The translations under genes and the position numbers were made by a program. This document shows, piece after piece, positions 24,417 through 32,995 of a stretch of 64,000 bases of DNA; position 1 is the stretch's first letter, and each line of letters opens with the position of its first letter. Under the pieces are notes generated by a model. It was given only the letters and a program-made list of their open reading frames with translations, searched no databases and was not told where the DNA came from. Source of the DNA: Marinobacter nauticus (GTDB lineage: Bacteria; Pseudomonadota; Gammaproteobacteria; Enterobacterales; Shewanellaceae); contig NZ_JAHVJZ010000006.1 in NCBI RefSeq assembly GCF_019801015.1, positions 124,001 to 188,000 of the forward strand, in the 5' to 3' direction.

Positions 24417-25748
24417 TTATTCGTCGTCTGCGGGTTGAACCGGCTTCTTCTTCACCATCATAGGCGCATCGCCCACATCCCGCAGCCCGGCAACGGGCCG
24501 TTTGATCTTCTTCGGCTTGCGCTTGACCGATGCGGCCGCCTTTTTGGCCACCCCTTCTTTCTTCGGCTTGGCCGGGCCACGCTTCGGCTTGTCCGCCAAC
24601 CCTTTGAATTTGGCCTCCAGCCCTTCGATGGCTTCAAAGGCCAACGGCTGGCTTAAAAAGGCTTCGAGCTTTTTGAAGCTGGCCCAGTCTTTCGGCCCGA
24701 CCAGAGAGAACGCATCCCCTTTGGCCCCGGCGCGACCGGTTCGGCCAACCCGGTGAACGTACTCTTCCGGGTGCTTGGGCAGGTCAAAGTTCACCACGTG
24801 AGACACACGGGGGATGTCCAGTCCCCGGCTGGCCACATCCGTGGTGATCAGAACCTGCGCTTTGCCGGCAGAAAAGTCCTGCATGATCTGGTTTCGGGCG
24901 GTCTGATTCAGTTCACCGGACAGGGCCAGAGTGGTATGGCCCCACTCGCTGAGCATCGCCGCCAGGCGGTCGGTGTCAGAACGGGTGGCGGTAAACAGAA
25001 TCAGTTGCTTGATCTCCTGCTTGGTCAGCAACGCTTTCAGCTGGGCTTCTTTATGGTCCAGATGATCGGAGAACAGCATGCGGTGATGGATGTCGCTGTG
25101 GATCTCCGCCTCAGAATCGATGCGGATGCGGGCCGGGGCGTTGAGCAGGTCGGCGCCAAATTCGTTGACCGCCGCATGATCCAGCGTGGCAGAGAACATC
25201 AGGGTTTGACGTTTGCGGTGGTCCGCCGCCTTGTGAATCGCCTTAAGCTGGTCGGCAAAGCCCAGATCCAGCATCCGGTCCGCCTCGTCCAGGATCAGCA
25301 TCTCCAGGCCGTGCAGGTAGAGGTGGCCGTGCTCCAGGTGATCCGCCAGGCGGCCCGGTGTTGCCACAACAAAGTGCGGATCTTTCGCCAGCGCTTTGCT
25401 CTGCTGATTGAAGTCCTCGCCCCCCAGGATCAGCAGGGATTTAAAGCTGGTATTGGCCACCACCAGACGCAGTTGACCATACACCTGCTTCGCCAACTCC
25501 CGGGTTGGCGCCAGGATCACCACCCGCGGGTCGCGTTTGGACAGCGGCTTGTTGCGGATCAGACGCTGCATTGCCGGCAGCAGGAATGCCAGGGTTTTAC
25601 CGGAGCCGGTACGGGAGCTGGCCAGCAGGTCCTTGCCAGCCATGGCGGCGGGGATCGCTTTTTGCTGAATCTCGGTGGCCTCAGAAAAGCCCAGGTGATC
25701 AACGGTGGCTAACAGACGCTTATCCAGCGCCAGCTGGGAAAACTGCAA
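24417..25748 (-). CDS. DEAD-box RNA helicase (RhlE/SrmB-like)
   Basis: 443 residues. All core motifs are present: Q motif (GFSEATEIQQKAIP), motif I SRTGSGKT, Ia PTRELAKQ, Ib TPGRL, II DEAD, III SAT, V TDVASRGLDIP and VI HRVGRTGRAG. A 75-residue Lys/Ala/Pro-rich tail (about 365-443) should bind RNA without specificity. Such enzymes act in ribosome assembly and mRNA turnover in the cytosol, often at low temperature. It could be the local SrmB or RhlE equivalent; the sequence alone does not let me choose, so no symbol is given. Confidence 0.93.
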   Translation of the reverse strand: MQFSQLALDKRLLATVDHLGFSEATEIQQKAIPAAMAGKDLLASSRTGSGKTLAFLLPAMQRLIRNKPLSKRDPRVVILAPTRELAKQVYGQLRLVVANTSFKSLLILGGEDFNQQSKALAKDPHFVVATPGRLADHLEHGHLYLHGLEMLILDEADRMLDLGFADQLKAIHKAADHRKRQTLMFSATLDHAAVNEFGADLLNAPARIRIDSEAEIHSDIHHRMLFSDHLDHKEAQLKALLTKQEIKQLILFTATRSDTDRLAAMLSEWGHTTLALSGELNQTARNQIMQDFSAGKAQVLITTDVASRGLDIPRVSHVVNFDLPKHPEEYVHRVGRTGRAGAKGDAFSLVGPKDWASFKKLEAFLSQPLAFEAIEGLEAKFKGLADKPKRGPAKPKKEGVAKKAAASVKRKPKKIKRPVAGLRDVGDAPMMVKKKPVQPADDE

Positions 25749-25885
25749 GACAGACTCCAGGGAATTGACAGGTTAGGGGGCAATTATACCCGCTTGAGCG
25801 GGGGGCGCTATTTTGCGCGCAATCCGACCAGGACACAACCGACGTCAATCTCTTGTCGGAACGGAATTCAACTCTTTTTTCCCGA

Positions 25886-25945
25886 TTGACTTCTCAAAAC
25901 CTTATTTCTGTTATGTTTTTGTTAGTATTGTTGTACAACAATACT
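25886..25945 (+). promoter_or_regulatory. Promoter and 22-bp perfect palindrome before the TIGR02922 gene
   Basis: TTGACT at 25886-25891, a 17-base spacer and TGTTAT at 25909-25914 form a plausible sigma-70 promoter. A perfect 22-bp palindrome (half-site AGTATTGTTGT, 25924-25934, mirrored at 25935-25945) begins where transcription should start. It may be an operator over +1 or a 5' hairpin. The rest of the 249-base gap back to the divergent helicase gene shows nothing else clear. Confidence 0.6.
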
Positions 25946-25997
25946 GCGCTTAGATCCTTCGGCATAACGGTGCCGAAATTTTGACAGGGAGGTCCGT

Positions 25998-26195
25998 GTG
26001 GATTTCAAGGACGTGACCGTGCTGTTTTTCGACAGCGACGAGTCTCTGGTAATGAAGAAGACGGTATTGCGTGGTTTGCCGGATAATTCAAGCGGCCGGC
26101 TCAGACTGCCGGATCACTTTCGGGAAGGCAAAGTGATCGTCGCGGTTTTGAAAGGCGATGTCGAAGTGCTCAGCCTTGCCGGTGACCGGATCTGA
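25998..26195 (+). CDS. TIGR02922-family small protein
   Basis: 65 residues starting at GTG 25998 with CAGGGAGG upstream. VTVLFFDSDESLVMKKTVLRGLP followed by GRLRLPDHFREGKVIVAVLKGDVEVL matches the short conserved proteins described from Shewanella and Colwellia as TIGR02922. The function is unknown. It probably forms a small beta-rich domain. Its own promoter with a strong dyad suggests it is regulated individually. Confidence 0.75.
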   Translation: MDFKDVTVLFFDSDESLVMKKTVLRGLPDNSSGRLRLPDHFREGKVIVAVLKGDVEVLSLAGDRI

Positions 26196-26206
26196 TCACC
26201 GCCCGA

Positions 26207-26563
26207 CTACTGACTTTTTTCAGCCAGGATTCGGTTCAGCTCTGAGGGGCGATGGCCACGAATCACCTCACCTTTGGCCAGTACCAGAGGGATGCCGTGC
26301 CCGCCAAACTGCGCGAACTCCTGAGCCGCCTCCGGGTTCTTCTCCATATCCAACTCCACGAAACTCTGCCCTCGCGCCGTCAGGTAATCCCGGGTGGCCG
26401 CGCAAGCCGGACACCAGGCCGCACCGTACATCACGACATCACTGTCATGGGCATCATTGAGCGATTGCGCCAGTCGATTCCCGGCCCCCAACTGGAACAC
26501 CGAAAACCCCATCAACGCTAAGACCAACACCAGCCCCAGTGCCGCTGCGCCTTTCTTTCCCAT
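26207..26563 (-). CDS. Membrane-anchored glutaredoxin-family protein
   Basis: 118 residues. An N-terminal transmembrane or uncleaved signal segment (AALGLVLVLALMGFSVF) is followed by a thioredoxin fold with CPAC in YGAAWCPACAATRDYL. The GIPLV cis-Pro and a GHRPSEL end give the glutathione/substrate face. The redox domain most likely faces the periplasm. Role inferred as thiol-disulfide exchange. It is convergent with the TIGR02922 gene (11 bases between stops). Confidence 0.87.
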   Translation of the reverse strand: MGKKGAAALGLVLVLALMGFSVFQLGAGNRLAQSLNDAHDSDVVMYGAAWCPACAATRDYLTARGQSFVELDMEKNPEAAQEFAQFGGHGIPLVLAKGEVIRGHRPSELNRILAEKSQ

Positions 26564-26666
26564 CGATAGCCCCTTTGATATCAGAGATGTTTCTCATTTG
26601 GTCCGGCTTGTGGATGGTATACCAACTTGATAACCTTGCCGCGCCTTTTTTCACCGGAATTCGATC

Positions 26667-27563
26667 GTGGACACTCTGGTTATCCTCTCTCCGCTGGTCC
26701 TGGGATACCTCATCCCGCTGCGCCATCGGCCGACGCTGCAACTGATCGACCGCGCCCTCACCGCCATTGTTTACCTGATTCTTGGATTGATGGGAGTTGG
26801 GCTGGGCAGCATGGAGAATCTGGCCGGGGAAATCGGTGGCATCCTGGCCCTGACCGCGACCCTGATTGGCCTGACATTGCTGGCCAATCTGGCGGCCCTT
26901 CCGCTGGTCGACAAACGCTGGCCCCTGAGCCTCGGCGAAGGACAGGGTAAAGTGCGTACTCTGGCCATGGTCATCGAGTCGCTGCAACTGGCCGGCGTGG
27001 TGCTGACCGGCTTTATGCTGGGTCTGCTGTTTCCACAGTCCACCACCCACATCGAATCCGGGGTTAACGTCATCCTGATGGCTCTGCTGCTGCTGATTGG
27101 TATCCAACTCAGAGCCTCCGGCATGAGCCTCCGTCAAATTCTGCTGAATCCCCGTGGCCTCGCCATTGCGATGCTGGTGCTGAGCTCCAGCCTGCTGGCT
27201 GGCGCCGCCACCGCCTGGATCTGGTCGATGCCCACCCATCACGGCCTGGCTCTGGCAGCAGGCACCGGCTGGTACTCGCTTTCCGGCGCGCTGGTCAGCG
27301 CCAAACTTGGCCCGGCGATGGGGTCTGTCGCGTTTCTTTCCGACCTCTGCCGGGAGCTGATTGCGGTGATCCTTATCCCCATCCTGATGCGTCAGGCCCC
27401 GGCTTCCGCCATCGGCTACGGTGGCGCCACGGCCATGGACTTCACGCTGCCGGTGATTCAGAAGAGCGGTGGCGCACAGACGGTGCCGATCGCCATCGTC
27501 AGTGGCTTTGTCCTGAGTCTGGCCGGCCCCTTACTGATCCCCTTCTTTCTCTCTTTCGGGTGA
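26667..27563 (+). CDS. lysO: L-lysine exporter LysO-like
   Basis: 298 residues starting at GTG 26667, with about eight transmembrane segments. LysO/YbjE signatures are visible: GTGWYSLSG, the following SDLCRELIAVILIP, and the GGATAMDFTLPVIQKSGG stretch near the end. In E. coli LysO exports lysine and its analogues under ArgP control. No ArgP site was looked for by computation. The divergent neighbour is the glutaredoxin gene; a strong terminator follows two bases after the stop. Confidence 0.88.
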   Translation: MDTLVILSPLVLGYLIPLRHRPTLQLIDRALTAIVYLILGLMGVGLGSMENLAGEIGGILALTATLIGLTLLANLAALPLVDKRWPLSLGEGQGKVRTLAMVIESLQLAGVVLTGFMLGLLFPQSTTHIESGVNVILMALLLLIGIQLRASGMSLRQILLNPRGLAIAMLVLSSSLLAGAATAWIWSMPTHHGLALAAGTGWYSLSGALVSAKLGPAMGSVAFLSDLCRELIAVILIPILMRQAPASAIGYGGATAMDFTLPVIQKSGGAQTVPIAIVSGFVLSLAGPLLIPFFLSFG

Positions 27564-27564
27564 G

Positions 27565-27602
27565 ACAAAAAAACGCCGGGCACTGCCCGGCGTTTTTTTG
27601 TT
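27565..27602. terminator. Terminator after lysO (bidirectional)
   Basis: ACGCCGGGCA, loop C, TGCCCGGCGT with A-run before and T-run after, also usable by the convergent gene ending at 27623. Confidence 0.95.
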
Positions 27603-27622
27603 GTCGCATGTCGGCCCGAAAA

Positions 27623-27913
27623 TCACTCCGGCTTAGCGGCACTCAAGTCACACTTCCAGCCCCAGCCACGCTGCTTCTCGACAAAGCTCTCAGCGCGCTG
27701 CTCACAGTAGCCTTCTGAGTTCTGCGCCGTCCACAGGATCTGGCTGCCCTCGGCCTTGGTGTAATGCACCTCGCAGGGTAACGTCGTCCCTTCCGGATAC
27801 TCCACGGTCACCAGGCGCTCTGCGCTGCCCATGGCGCACCGGTAAACAACAGGCTCAGCAGCCAGGGCGGGGGCAGCGGCCAGGATGGCCGTCAGCAGGA
27901 CAATCCCTTTCAT
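27623..27913 (-). CDS. Small secreted cysteine-containing protein
   Basis: 96 residues from ATG 27913, with AAGGAGC seven bases upstream. A signal peptide (MKGIVLLTAILAAAPALAA) precedes a small domain with four cysteines (YRCAMGSAERLVTVEY, TTLPCEVHY, GYCEQRAE and WKCDLS), likely two disulfides. I do not recognise the family; similar short periplasmic proteins with a VYRC start occur in marine gammaproteobacteria. Function unknown. Confidence 0.78.
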   Translation of the reverse strand: MKGIVLLTAILAAAPALAAEPVVYRCAMGSAERLVTVEYPEGTTLPCEVHYTKAEGSQILWTAQNSEGYCEQRAESFVEKQRGWGWKCDLSAAKPE

Positions 27914-28003
27914 CAAGAAGCTCCTTGTGTGTTCGGTTCAGATAATGGTGGTGTTACTGAATCCGGGCGACCAGCGCCGCCCGGAACTTGACCCCTATCG
28001 GGT

Positions 28004-29251
28004 TCAGGCCATCGATGGGCGAACCGGAATCCACTTGGACCACATCGCCTTGATCATCAGCACCGCGAGCAATGCACCACTGCCGTAAACCAGCCAGTGA
28101 GGCAGCATACGGTGTTCTTCACCCACCAGCGGCATCACCTTAAAGCCAAACTCAGCGACCGCGTAATCCACCGCAAAGCCAAACAACATGGCTGTACCGA
28201 TCACGCCGGTGAGGCAGGCCCAGAGGGCCCGTTTACCCAGCTCATTCCGTACCACCCCCAAAGTGGCGATGTTGGTGGCCGGCCCTGCCATCATAAACAC
28301 CAGAACGGCACCGGGTGACACACCGGCCAACAGCAGGCCCGCCGCAATGGGCGTCGAAGCAGTGGCACAGATGTACATCGGGATGCTCACCAGCACCATC
28401 ACCGTCATCGCGAGAATGCCATCGCCCCACTGGGACAGGAAAGAAGCGGGCACAAAGGTGTTCACCAGCGCCGCGAAGAACAGACCCACCAGCAGCCACA
28501 GCGTGGTATCACGCACCAGATCGGTGGCAGCGTAGTTCACGCCGCTGACCAACTTGGCCACCACACCCGGCGGTACCGGCGTATCGGTTTTACTGCTGCA
28601 GCATCCGCCCTTCTCTTCCGTCTTGGCTTTCGAGGAGCAACAACCGCTGCGCTCGGCCTTGACCACCGGGGCCGTTTTACCGGAACAGCAGCTGGTGCTC
28701 TCAGCCTTCACCATCGGGGCCGGCTTGCTGGCGCAGCAACCGCTGCCCTGAGCCTGCGCTGGCGCCATCATGCTGGTACCGCCGGACACCGGAGTAAACG
28801 TGGCCGCAGGCTTAGCCGCTGGGTCGGCTGGCTTGGCATCCTGATGGTCCCGCCCGACCAGCAGTCCGGCCACAATGGCGGAGACAACGGCGGTAATCGG
28901 ACGCACCACCGCCATAAAGGGGCCAAGCAGAACGTAAGAAACGGATACGGAATCCACACCGGTCTCCGGGGTGGCCACCAGGAACGCCGTGGTGGCGCTT
29001 TTGGATGCGCCGGAGCGGCGCAGGCCGACCGCGGCGGGGATCACCCCACAGGAACACAGCGGCAGCGGCGCGCCGAAGATGGCGGCCTTAACGGTTGGTT
29101 TGATGCCGTGCCCACCCAGCTGCTTCTGCATCCAGCTCATCGGCACAAACATCTTGATCATGCCGGCCATAAACAGGCCGAGCAGCAGCCAGGGGGCAGA
29201 GTCGAGGAAGAGATCCAGGAAGTTGAGCGCCAGCTCAGTCAGGGTGTTCAT
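28004..29251 (-). CDS. Cu/Zn efflux permease (SO_0444-type) with CC-repeat loop
   Basis: 415 residues, two blocks of transmembrane helices (about 8-135 and 238-410) of the ArsP/DUF318 permease fold, with the signature GAPLPLCSCGVIPAA (Cys66, Cys68) in the first block. The central cytoplasmic loop (140-235) carries four CC pairs at 172-173, 188-189, 204-205 and 217-218. The first three are exactly 16 residues apart in a repeat of the form CCxSKxAPxVKAE. Such vicinal cysteines should bind soft metals (Zn, Cd, Cu). The start overlaps the zntR stop (ATGA). Together they form a self-regulated metal export operon. A stem at 27963-27984 lies after the stop but has no T-run. Confidence 0.88.
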   Translation of the reverse strand: MNTLTELALNFLDLFLDSAPWLLLGLFMAGMIKMFVPMSWMQKQLGGHGIKPTVKAAIFGAPLPLCSCGVIPAAVGLRRSGASKSATTAFLVATPETGVDSVSVSYVLLGPFMAVVRPITAVVSAIVAGLLVGRDHQDAKPADPAAKPAATFTPVSGGTSMMAPAQAQGSGCCASKPAPMVKAESTSCCSGKTAPVVKAERSGCCSSKAKTEEKGGCCSSKTDTPVPPGVVAKLVSGVNYAATDLVRDTTLWLLVGLFFAALVNTFVPASFLSQWGDGILAMTVMVLVSIPMYICATASTPIAAGLLLAGVSPGAVLVFMMAGPATNIATLGVVRNELGKRALWACLTGVIGTAMLFGFAVDYAVAEFGFKVMPLVGEEHRMLPHWLVYGSGALLAVLMIKAMWSKWIPVRPSMA

Positions 29252-29658
29252 TGGCGCACCTCCAGTGCATCAAGAATGGAGCAGTGCTCTGCACTCTCCG
29301 GTCCGCCACAACAGGCATCGGCCAATTGCTGCAGGGAATCACGAAATTGGTTGAGCTCAGCAATCTTCTGCTCCAGTTCCACCACTTTCTTCTCGACGAT
29401 GCTTTTAACATCGTGACAGGCCCACTTGGCGCGACTGGCGTCAATCACCAGCAGTTCGTGGATCTGAGCCAGAGAGAATCCCACCGCTTTGGCGCGAAGA
29501 ATAAAACGCAGCTTCACTTCATCTTCATCGTTATACAGGCGATAGCCGCTGTCGCTTCGACCACTGGGGGCCAGCAACCCATGTTTCTCGTAATAGCGCA
29601 GGGTGTCGGTTTTGATCTCATACCGCTGCGCCAATTCACCGATGCGATACATACGCAC
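29248..29658 (-). CDS. zntR: MerR-family metal-responsive regulator, ZntR/CadR-like
   Basis: 136 residues. N-terminal winged helix MYRIGELAQRYEIKTDTLRYYEKHGLL, dimer coiled coil about 85-115, and metal ligands Cys81, Cys116-Cys117 and Cys126 (with His125). These match the Cys79, Cys114/115, Cys124 set of E. coli ZntR. It is predicted to sense Zn(II), and perhaps Cd or Pb, and to activate its own operon by untwisting a 20-bp-spacer promoter, which is visible upstream. Translationally coupled with the efflux permease. Confidence 0.9.
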   Translation of the reverse strand: MRMYRIGELAQRYEIKTDTLRYYEKHGLLAPSGRSDSGYRLYNDEDEVKLRFILRAKAVGFSLAQIHELLVIDASRAKWACHDVKSIVEKKVVELEQKIAELNQFRDSLQQLADACCGGPESAEHCSILDALEVRQ

Positions 29659-29681
29659 TCCAAAAAATCGCTAACCGGGGG

Positions 29682-29713
29682 AGTATAAACCTTGGAGTTT
29701 GGTCAAAGGTCAA
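29682..29713 (-). promoter_or_regulatory. MerR-type promoter and operator of zntR-permease operon
   Basis: On the minus strand the -35 TTGACC (29708-29713) and -10 TATACT (29682-29687) are separated by 20 bases, the long spacer typical of MerR-family control. The dyad ACCTTGG-N8-CAAAGGT (29689-29710; outer five pairs perfect) fills that spacer. This is a textbook operator layout. Confidence 0.85.
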
Positions 29714-29782
29714 AGGAAAAAGGGCGATATCGGCAATCGATGCAGAAAAAATAGCGATGGCTCAGGAATCGGCGCTGATCTG

Positions 29783-29803
29783 GCGAACAATTTTGCGTAG
29801 AAT
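29783..29803 (+). promoter_or_regulatory. purH promoter with PurR-like box
   Basis: GCGAACAATTTTGCGT (29783-29798) reads on the other strand as ACGCAAAATTGTTCGC, 11 of 16 matches to ACGCAAACGTTTGCGT. It overlaps a good -10, TAGAAT (29798-29803). Repression by purines through PurR is expected. Confidence 0.6.
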
Positions 29804-29838
29804 ACGCGCGCATCAGCGGGCGCGACGAGAAACGAGGG

Positions 29839-29924
29839 TATTTCGCCAAGCGTCATCCGGCTTTGATCAAAAACAAAGTCGGGCCATTTCGGGCCCAGCG
29901 GTCCCAAATCGGTTTGGCGAAATA
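29839..29924 (+). other. Structured 5' leader of purH
   Basis: The predicted 195-nt leader contains an 11-base perfect long-range stem, TATTTCGCCAA (29839-29849) with TTGGCGAAATA (29914-29924). It encloses a smaller stem GGGCC/GGCCC (29881-29885 and 29892-29896). No terminator-like T-run is associated. A minus-strand open frame across it looks non-coding. It may control translation or mRNA life; no known riboswitch was recognised. Confidence 0.45.
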
Positions 29925-30004
29925 TCTTCACCATAATAAAGCGCCATCAATCCGGCCTCGTAGCCGGTGCGAATGGCCTAATCGCCAAAAGGACTCTGTA
30001 CCCT

Positions 30005-31597
30005 ATGAACGCACCCCGCCCGATCCGTCGAGCCCTGCTGAGTGTCTCCGACAAAACCGGCATCGTCGAGTTTGCGCGCGCCCTTTCCGAGCGCGGCGTA
30101 GAGCTCCTCTCCACTGGTGGCACCGCCCGCCTGCTGGCCGACTCTGGCCTGAACGTTACTGAAGTGTCCGATTACACTGGCTTCCCTGAGATGATGGATG
30201 GCCGGGTCAAAACCCTGCACCCCAAAGTACACGGCGGTATCCTGGGTCGTCGCGAGCAGGACGACGCCGTAATGGACAGCCACGGCATCCAGCCCATCGA
30301 TATGGTGGTGGTTAACCTCTATCCCTTCGCCCAGACCGTCGCCAAAGCCGGCTGCACCCTGGAAGACGCAGTGGAAAACATCGACATCGGCGGCCCGACC
30401 ATGGTCCGCTCTGCCGCCAAAAACCACAAAGACGTCACCATCGTGGTAAACGCGCACGACTACGATCGCGTTATTGCCGAGATGGACGCCGGCGAAGGCT
30501 CCCTGACCTTCAAAACCCGCTTCGACCTGGCCATCGCCGCGTTCGAGCACACCGCTGCCTACGACGGCATGATCGCCAACTACTTTGGCACCATGGTCCC
30601 GAGCTACGGCGACAACAAAGAGGGCGATGAGGAATCCGTGTTCCCCCGCACCTTTAACCAGCAGTTCATCAAGAAGCAGGACATGCGCTACGGCGAGAAC
30701 AGCCACCAGCGTGCTGCATTCTATGTCGAGAAGAACGTGCAGGAAGCCTCTGTCGCCACCGCCGAGCAGCTGCAGGGCAAAGCCCTCTCCTACAACAACA
30801 TCGCCGACACCGACGCCGCGCTGGAGTGCGTGAAAGAGTTTGATGTGCCCGCCTGTGTGATCGTAAAGCACGCCAACCCCTGTGGTGTGGCGCTGGGCGA
30901 TAACATCCTGGCCGCCTACGACCGCGCCTTCCAGACCGACCCGACCTCCGCGTTTGGCGGCATCATCGCGTTTAACCGTGAGCTGGACGGCGACACCGCC
31001 AAAGCGATCGTTGATCGCCAGTTTGTGGAAGTGATCATCGCCCCCAGCGTGTCCGAGGACGCCAAGGCGATCGTTGCCGACAAGAAGAACGTGCGTCTGC
31101 TGGCCTGCGGCCAGTGGCAGAGCAAAACCACCGAGTTCGACACCAAGCGCGTCAACGGTGGCCTGCTGGTTCAGGACCGCGATCAGGGCATGGTGACACT
31201 GGACGACGTTAAGGTGGTGTCCAAGCGTCAGCCCACCGCTGAGCAGCTGCAGGACCTGATGTTCTGCTGGAAAGTCGCCAAGTACGTGAAGTCCAACGCC
31301 ATCGTTTACGCCAAAGATGGCATGACCGTGGGTGTCGGCGCTGGTCAGATGAGCCGCGTCTACTCCGCCAAGATCGCCGGCATCAAGGCCGCTGATGAAG
31401 GGCTGACCGTACCGGGCTCCGTTATGGCATCCGACGCCTTCTTCCCGTTCCGCGATGGCATTGATGCGGCGGCACAAGCGGGCATCAGCTGCGTGATTCA
31501 GCCGGGCGGCTCCATGCGCGATCAGGAAGTGATTGATGCGGCCGATGAGCATGACATGGTGATGGTGTTTACCGGCATGCGCCACTTTAAGCACTAA
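30005..31597 (+). CDS. purH: Bifunctional AICAR transformylase/IMP cyclohydrolase
   Basis: 530 residues (E. coli 529). The N-terminal IMP cyclohydrolase/MGS-like domain has [24 protein letters not shown] and [15 protein letters not shown]. The C-terminal transformylase has the conserved [22 protein letters not shown] and [10 protein letters not shown], ending in [14 protein letters not shown] and GMRHFKH. It carries out the last two steps of IMP synthesis. First gene of a purH-purD operon, as in enterics. Confidence 0.98.
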   Translation: MNAPRPIRRALLSVSDKTGIVEFARALSERGVELLSTGGTARLLADSGLNVTEVSDYTGFPEMMDGRVKTLHPKVHGGILGRREQDDAVMDSHGIQPIDMVVVNLYPFAQTVAKAGCTLEDAVENIDIGGPTMVRSAAKNHKDVTIVVNAHDYDRVIAEMDAGEGSLTFKTRFDLAIAAFEHTAAYDGMIANYFGTMVPSYGDNKEGDEESVFPRTFNQQFIKKQDMRYGENSHQRAAFYVEKNVQEASVATAEQLQGKALSYNNIADTDAALECVKEFDVPACVIVKHANPCGVALGDNILAAYDRAFQTDPTSAFGGIIAFNRELDGDTAKAIVDRQFVEVIIAPSVSEDAKAIVADKKNVRLLACGQWQSKTTEFDTKRVNGGLLVQDRDQGMVTLDDVKVVSKRQPTAEQLQDLMFCWKVAKYVKSNAIVYAKDGMTVGVGAGQMSRVYSAKIAGIKAADEGLTVPGSVMASDAFFPFRDGIDAAAQAGISCVIQPGGSMRDQEVIDAADEHDMVMVFTGMRHFKH

Positions 31598-31609
31598 GAC
31601 GCGGCGCTT

Positions 31610-31633
31610 CTGACGCGGGGCATCCCGCGTCAG
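31610..31633 (+). repeat. Intercistronic hairpin between purH and purD
   Basis: CTGACGCGGG, loop GCAT, CCCGCGTCAG: a perfect 10-bp stem without T-run in the gap between the two genes. Probably an mRNA stability or processing element rather than a terminator. Confidence 0.6.
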
Positions 31634-31663
31634 AGCGAAAGCCAACAATTCGGGATGAATATG

Positions 31664-32947
31664 ATGAAAGTATTAGTGATTGGCAGTGGCGGTCGTGAGC
31701 ACGCGCTGGCCTGGAAAGCGGCTCAGAATCCGGCGGTGGACGTGGTGTTTGTGGCACCGGGCAATGCCGGTACCGCGACCGAGCCGAAGCTTGAGAATGT
31801 GGCGGTTTCCGGCAATGAGGCGCTGGTCGCCTTTGCCCGCGACAACGGCGTTGGCCTGACCATCGTTGGTCCGGAAGCGCCGCTGGTGGAGGGCGTGGTT
31901 GATGCGTTTGAGGCTGCCGGCCTGACCATCTTCGGCCCCTCAGCGGCGGCCGCGCAGCTGGAAGGCTCCAAGGCGTTCACCAAGGATTTCCTGGCCCGCC
32001 ATGCGATCCCCACCGCGGAATACCAGAACTTCACCGAAGTGGAACCGGCACTGGCCTACCTGCGTGAGAAAGGCGCCCCCATCGTGGTGAAAGCCGACGG
32101 TCTGGCGGCCGGTAAAGGCGTTATCGTCGCGATGACCCTGGCCGAAGCGGAAGACGCGGTCAAAGACATGCTGGCCGGTAACGCTTTTGGCGATGCGGGC
32201 CACCGCGTGGTCATTGAGGAGTTCCTGGAAGGGGAAGAAGCGTCCTTTATCGTGATGGTGGACGGCGACAACATTCTGCCGATGGCCACCAGCCAGGATC
32301 ACAAGCGCGTCGGCGACGGCGACACCGGCCCCAACACCGGCGGCATGGGCGCGTACTCTCCGGCTCCGGTCGTCACTCCGGCCATCCACGATCGCATCAT
32401 GGCAGAAGTGATCCGCCCCACCGTCGATGGCATGAAGGCGGAAGGTCACCCCTACAAGGGTTTCCTGTACGCCGGCCTGATGATCGACGCCGACGGCACC
32501 CCCAAGGTGATCGAATACAACTGCCGCTTCGGCGATCCGGAAACCCAGCCGATCATGCTGCGTATGCAGTCTGACCTGGTTGAGCTGTGTCTGGCCGCCT
32601 GCGACGGCAAGCTGAACGAGCAAACCGCCGAGTTTGACCCGCGCGCTGCCGTGGGTGTGGTGCTGGCCTCCGGCGGCTATCCCGCCAGTTACGACAAGGG
32701 CTTTGCCATCTCCGGCCTGCGTGTTGAGTACGCGGAAGGCGAGAAGGTGTTCCACGCCGGCACCAGCCAGCAGGACGGCGCCATCGTCAACACCGGCGGT
32801 CGAGTACTCTGTGCCACCGCTTTGGGCCACACCGTGACCGAGGCGCAGCAACGCGCTTACCGACTGGCGGATGAGATCAGCTGGCAGGGTATGTTCACCC
32901 GTCGCGATATCGCTTACCGCGCCATCGCCCGTGAGCAGCAGGGCTGA
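31664..32947 (+). CDS. purD: Phosphoribosylamine-glycine ligase
   Basis: 427 residues from ATG 31664 (MKVLVIGSGGREHALAWK, the family start); ATGs at 31655 and 31661 would add two or three residues, and GGGAT upstream suits 31661-31664 best. ATP-grasp enzyme with the N-terminal GARS domain, the Gly-rich PIVVKADGLAAGKGVIVA, EEFLEGEEASFIVMVDG and the metal-binding EYNCRFGDPETQ. It makes GAR from phosphoribosylamine and glycine in purine synthesis. Coupled to purH. Confidence 0.97.
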   Translation: MKVLVIGSGGREHALAWKAAQNPAVDVVFVAPGNAGTATEPKLENVAVSGNEALVAFARDNGVGLTIVGPEAPLVEGVVDAFEAAGLTIFGPSAAAAQLEGSKAFTKDFLARHAIPTAEYQNFTEVEPALAYLREKGAPIVVKADGLAAGKGVIVAMTLAEAEDAVKDMLAGNAFGDAGHRVVIEEFLEGEEASFIVMVDGDNILPMATSQDHKRVGDGDTGPNTGGMGAYSPAPVVTPAIHDRIMAEVIRPTVDGMKAEGHPYKGFLYAGLMIDADGTPKVIEYNCRFGDPETQPIMLRMQSDLVELCLAACDGKLNEQTAEFDPRAAVGVVLASGGYPASYDKGFAISGLRVEYAEGEKVFHAGTSQQDGAIVNTGGRVLCATALGHTVTEAQQRAYRLADEISWQGMFTRRDIAYRAIAREQQG

Positions 32948-32967
32948 CGCCCGGATACCTGATAATC

Positions 32968-32995
32968 AAAAAGGCCGCATCCGCGGCCTTTTTTT
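32968..32995. terminator. Bidirectional terminator after purD, copy 1 of a repeated 28-mer
   Basis: Five A, GGCCGC, loop ATCC, GCGGCC, seven T. The same 28 bases recur at 36753-36780. It serves purD and, on the other strand, the DUF1501 gene whose stop is at its edge. Confidence 0.93.

Noticed and set aside
29710-29934. Minus-strand 74-codon frame in the purH leader
   Set aside because: No ribosome site, odd composition, and it lies over the PurR-like promoter and structured leader.
29978-31648. Minus-strand 556-codon frame opposite purH
   Set aside because: Fully covered by purH, which has all family motifs; the antisense product resembles no protein and has no start signal.
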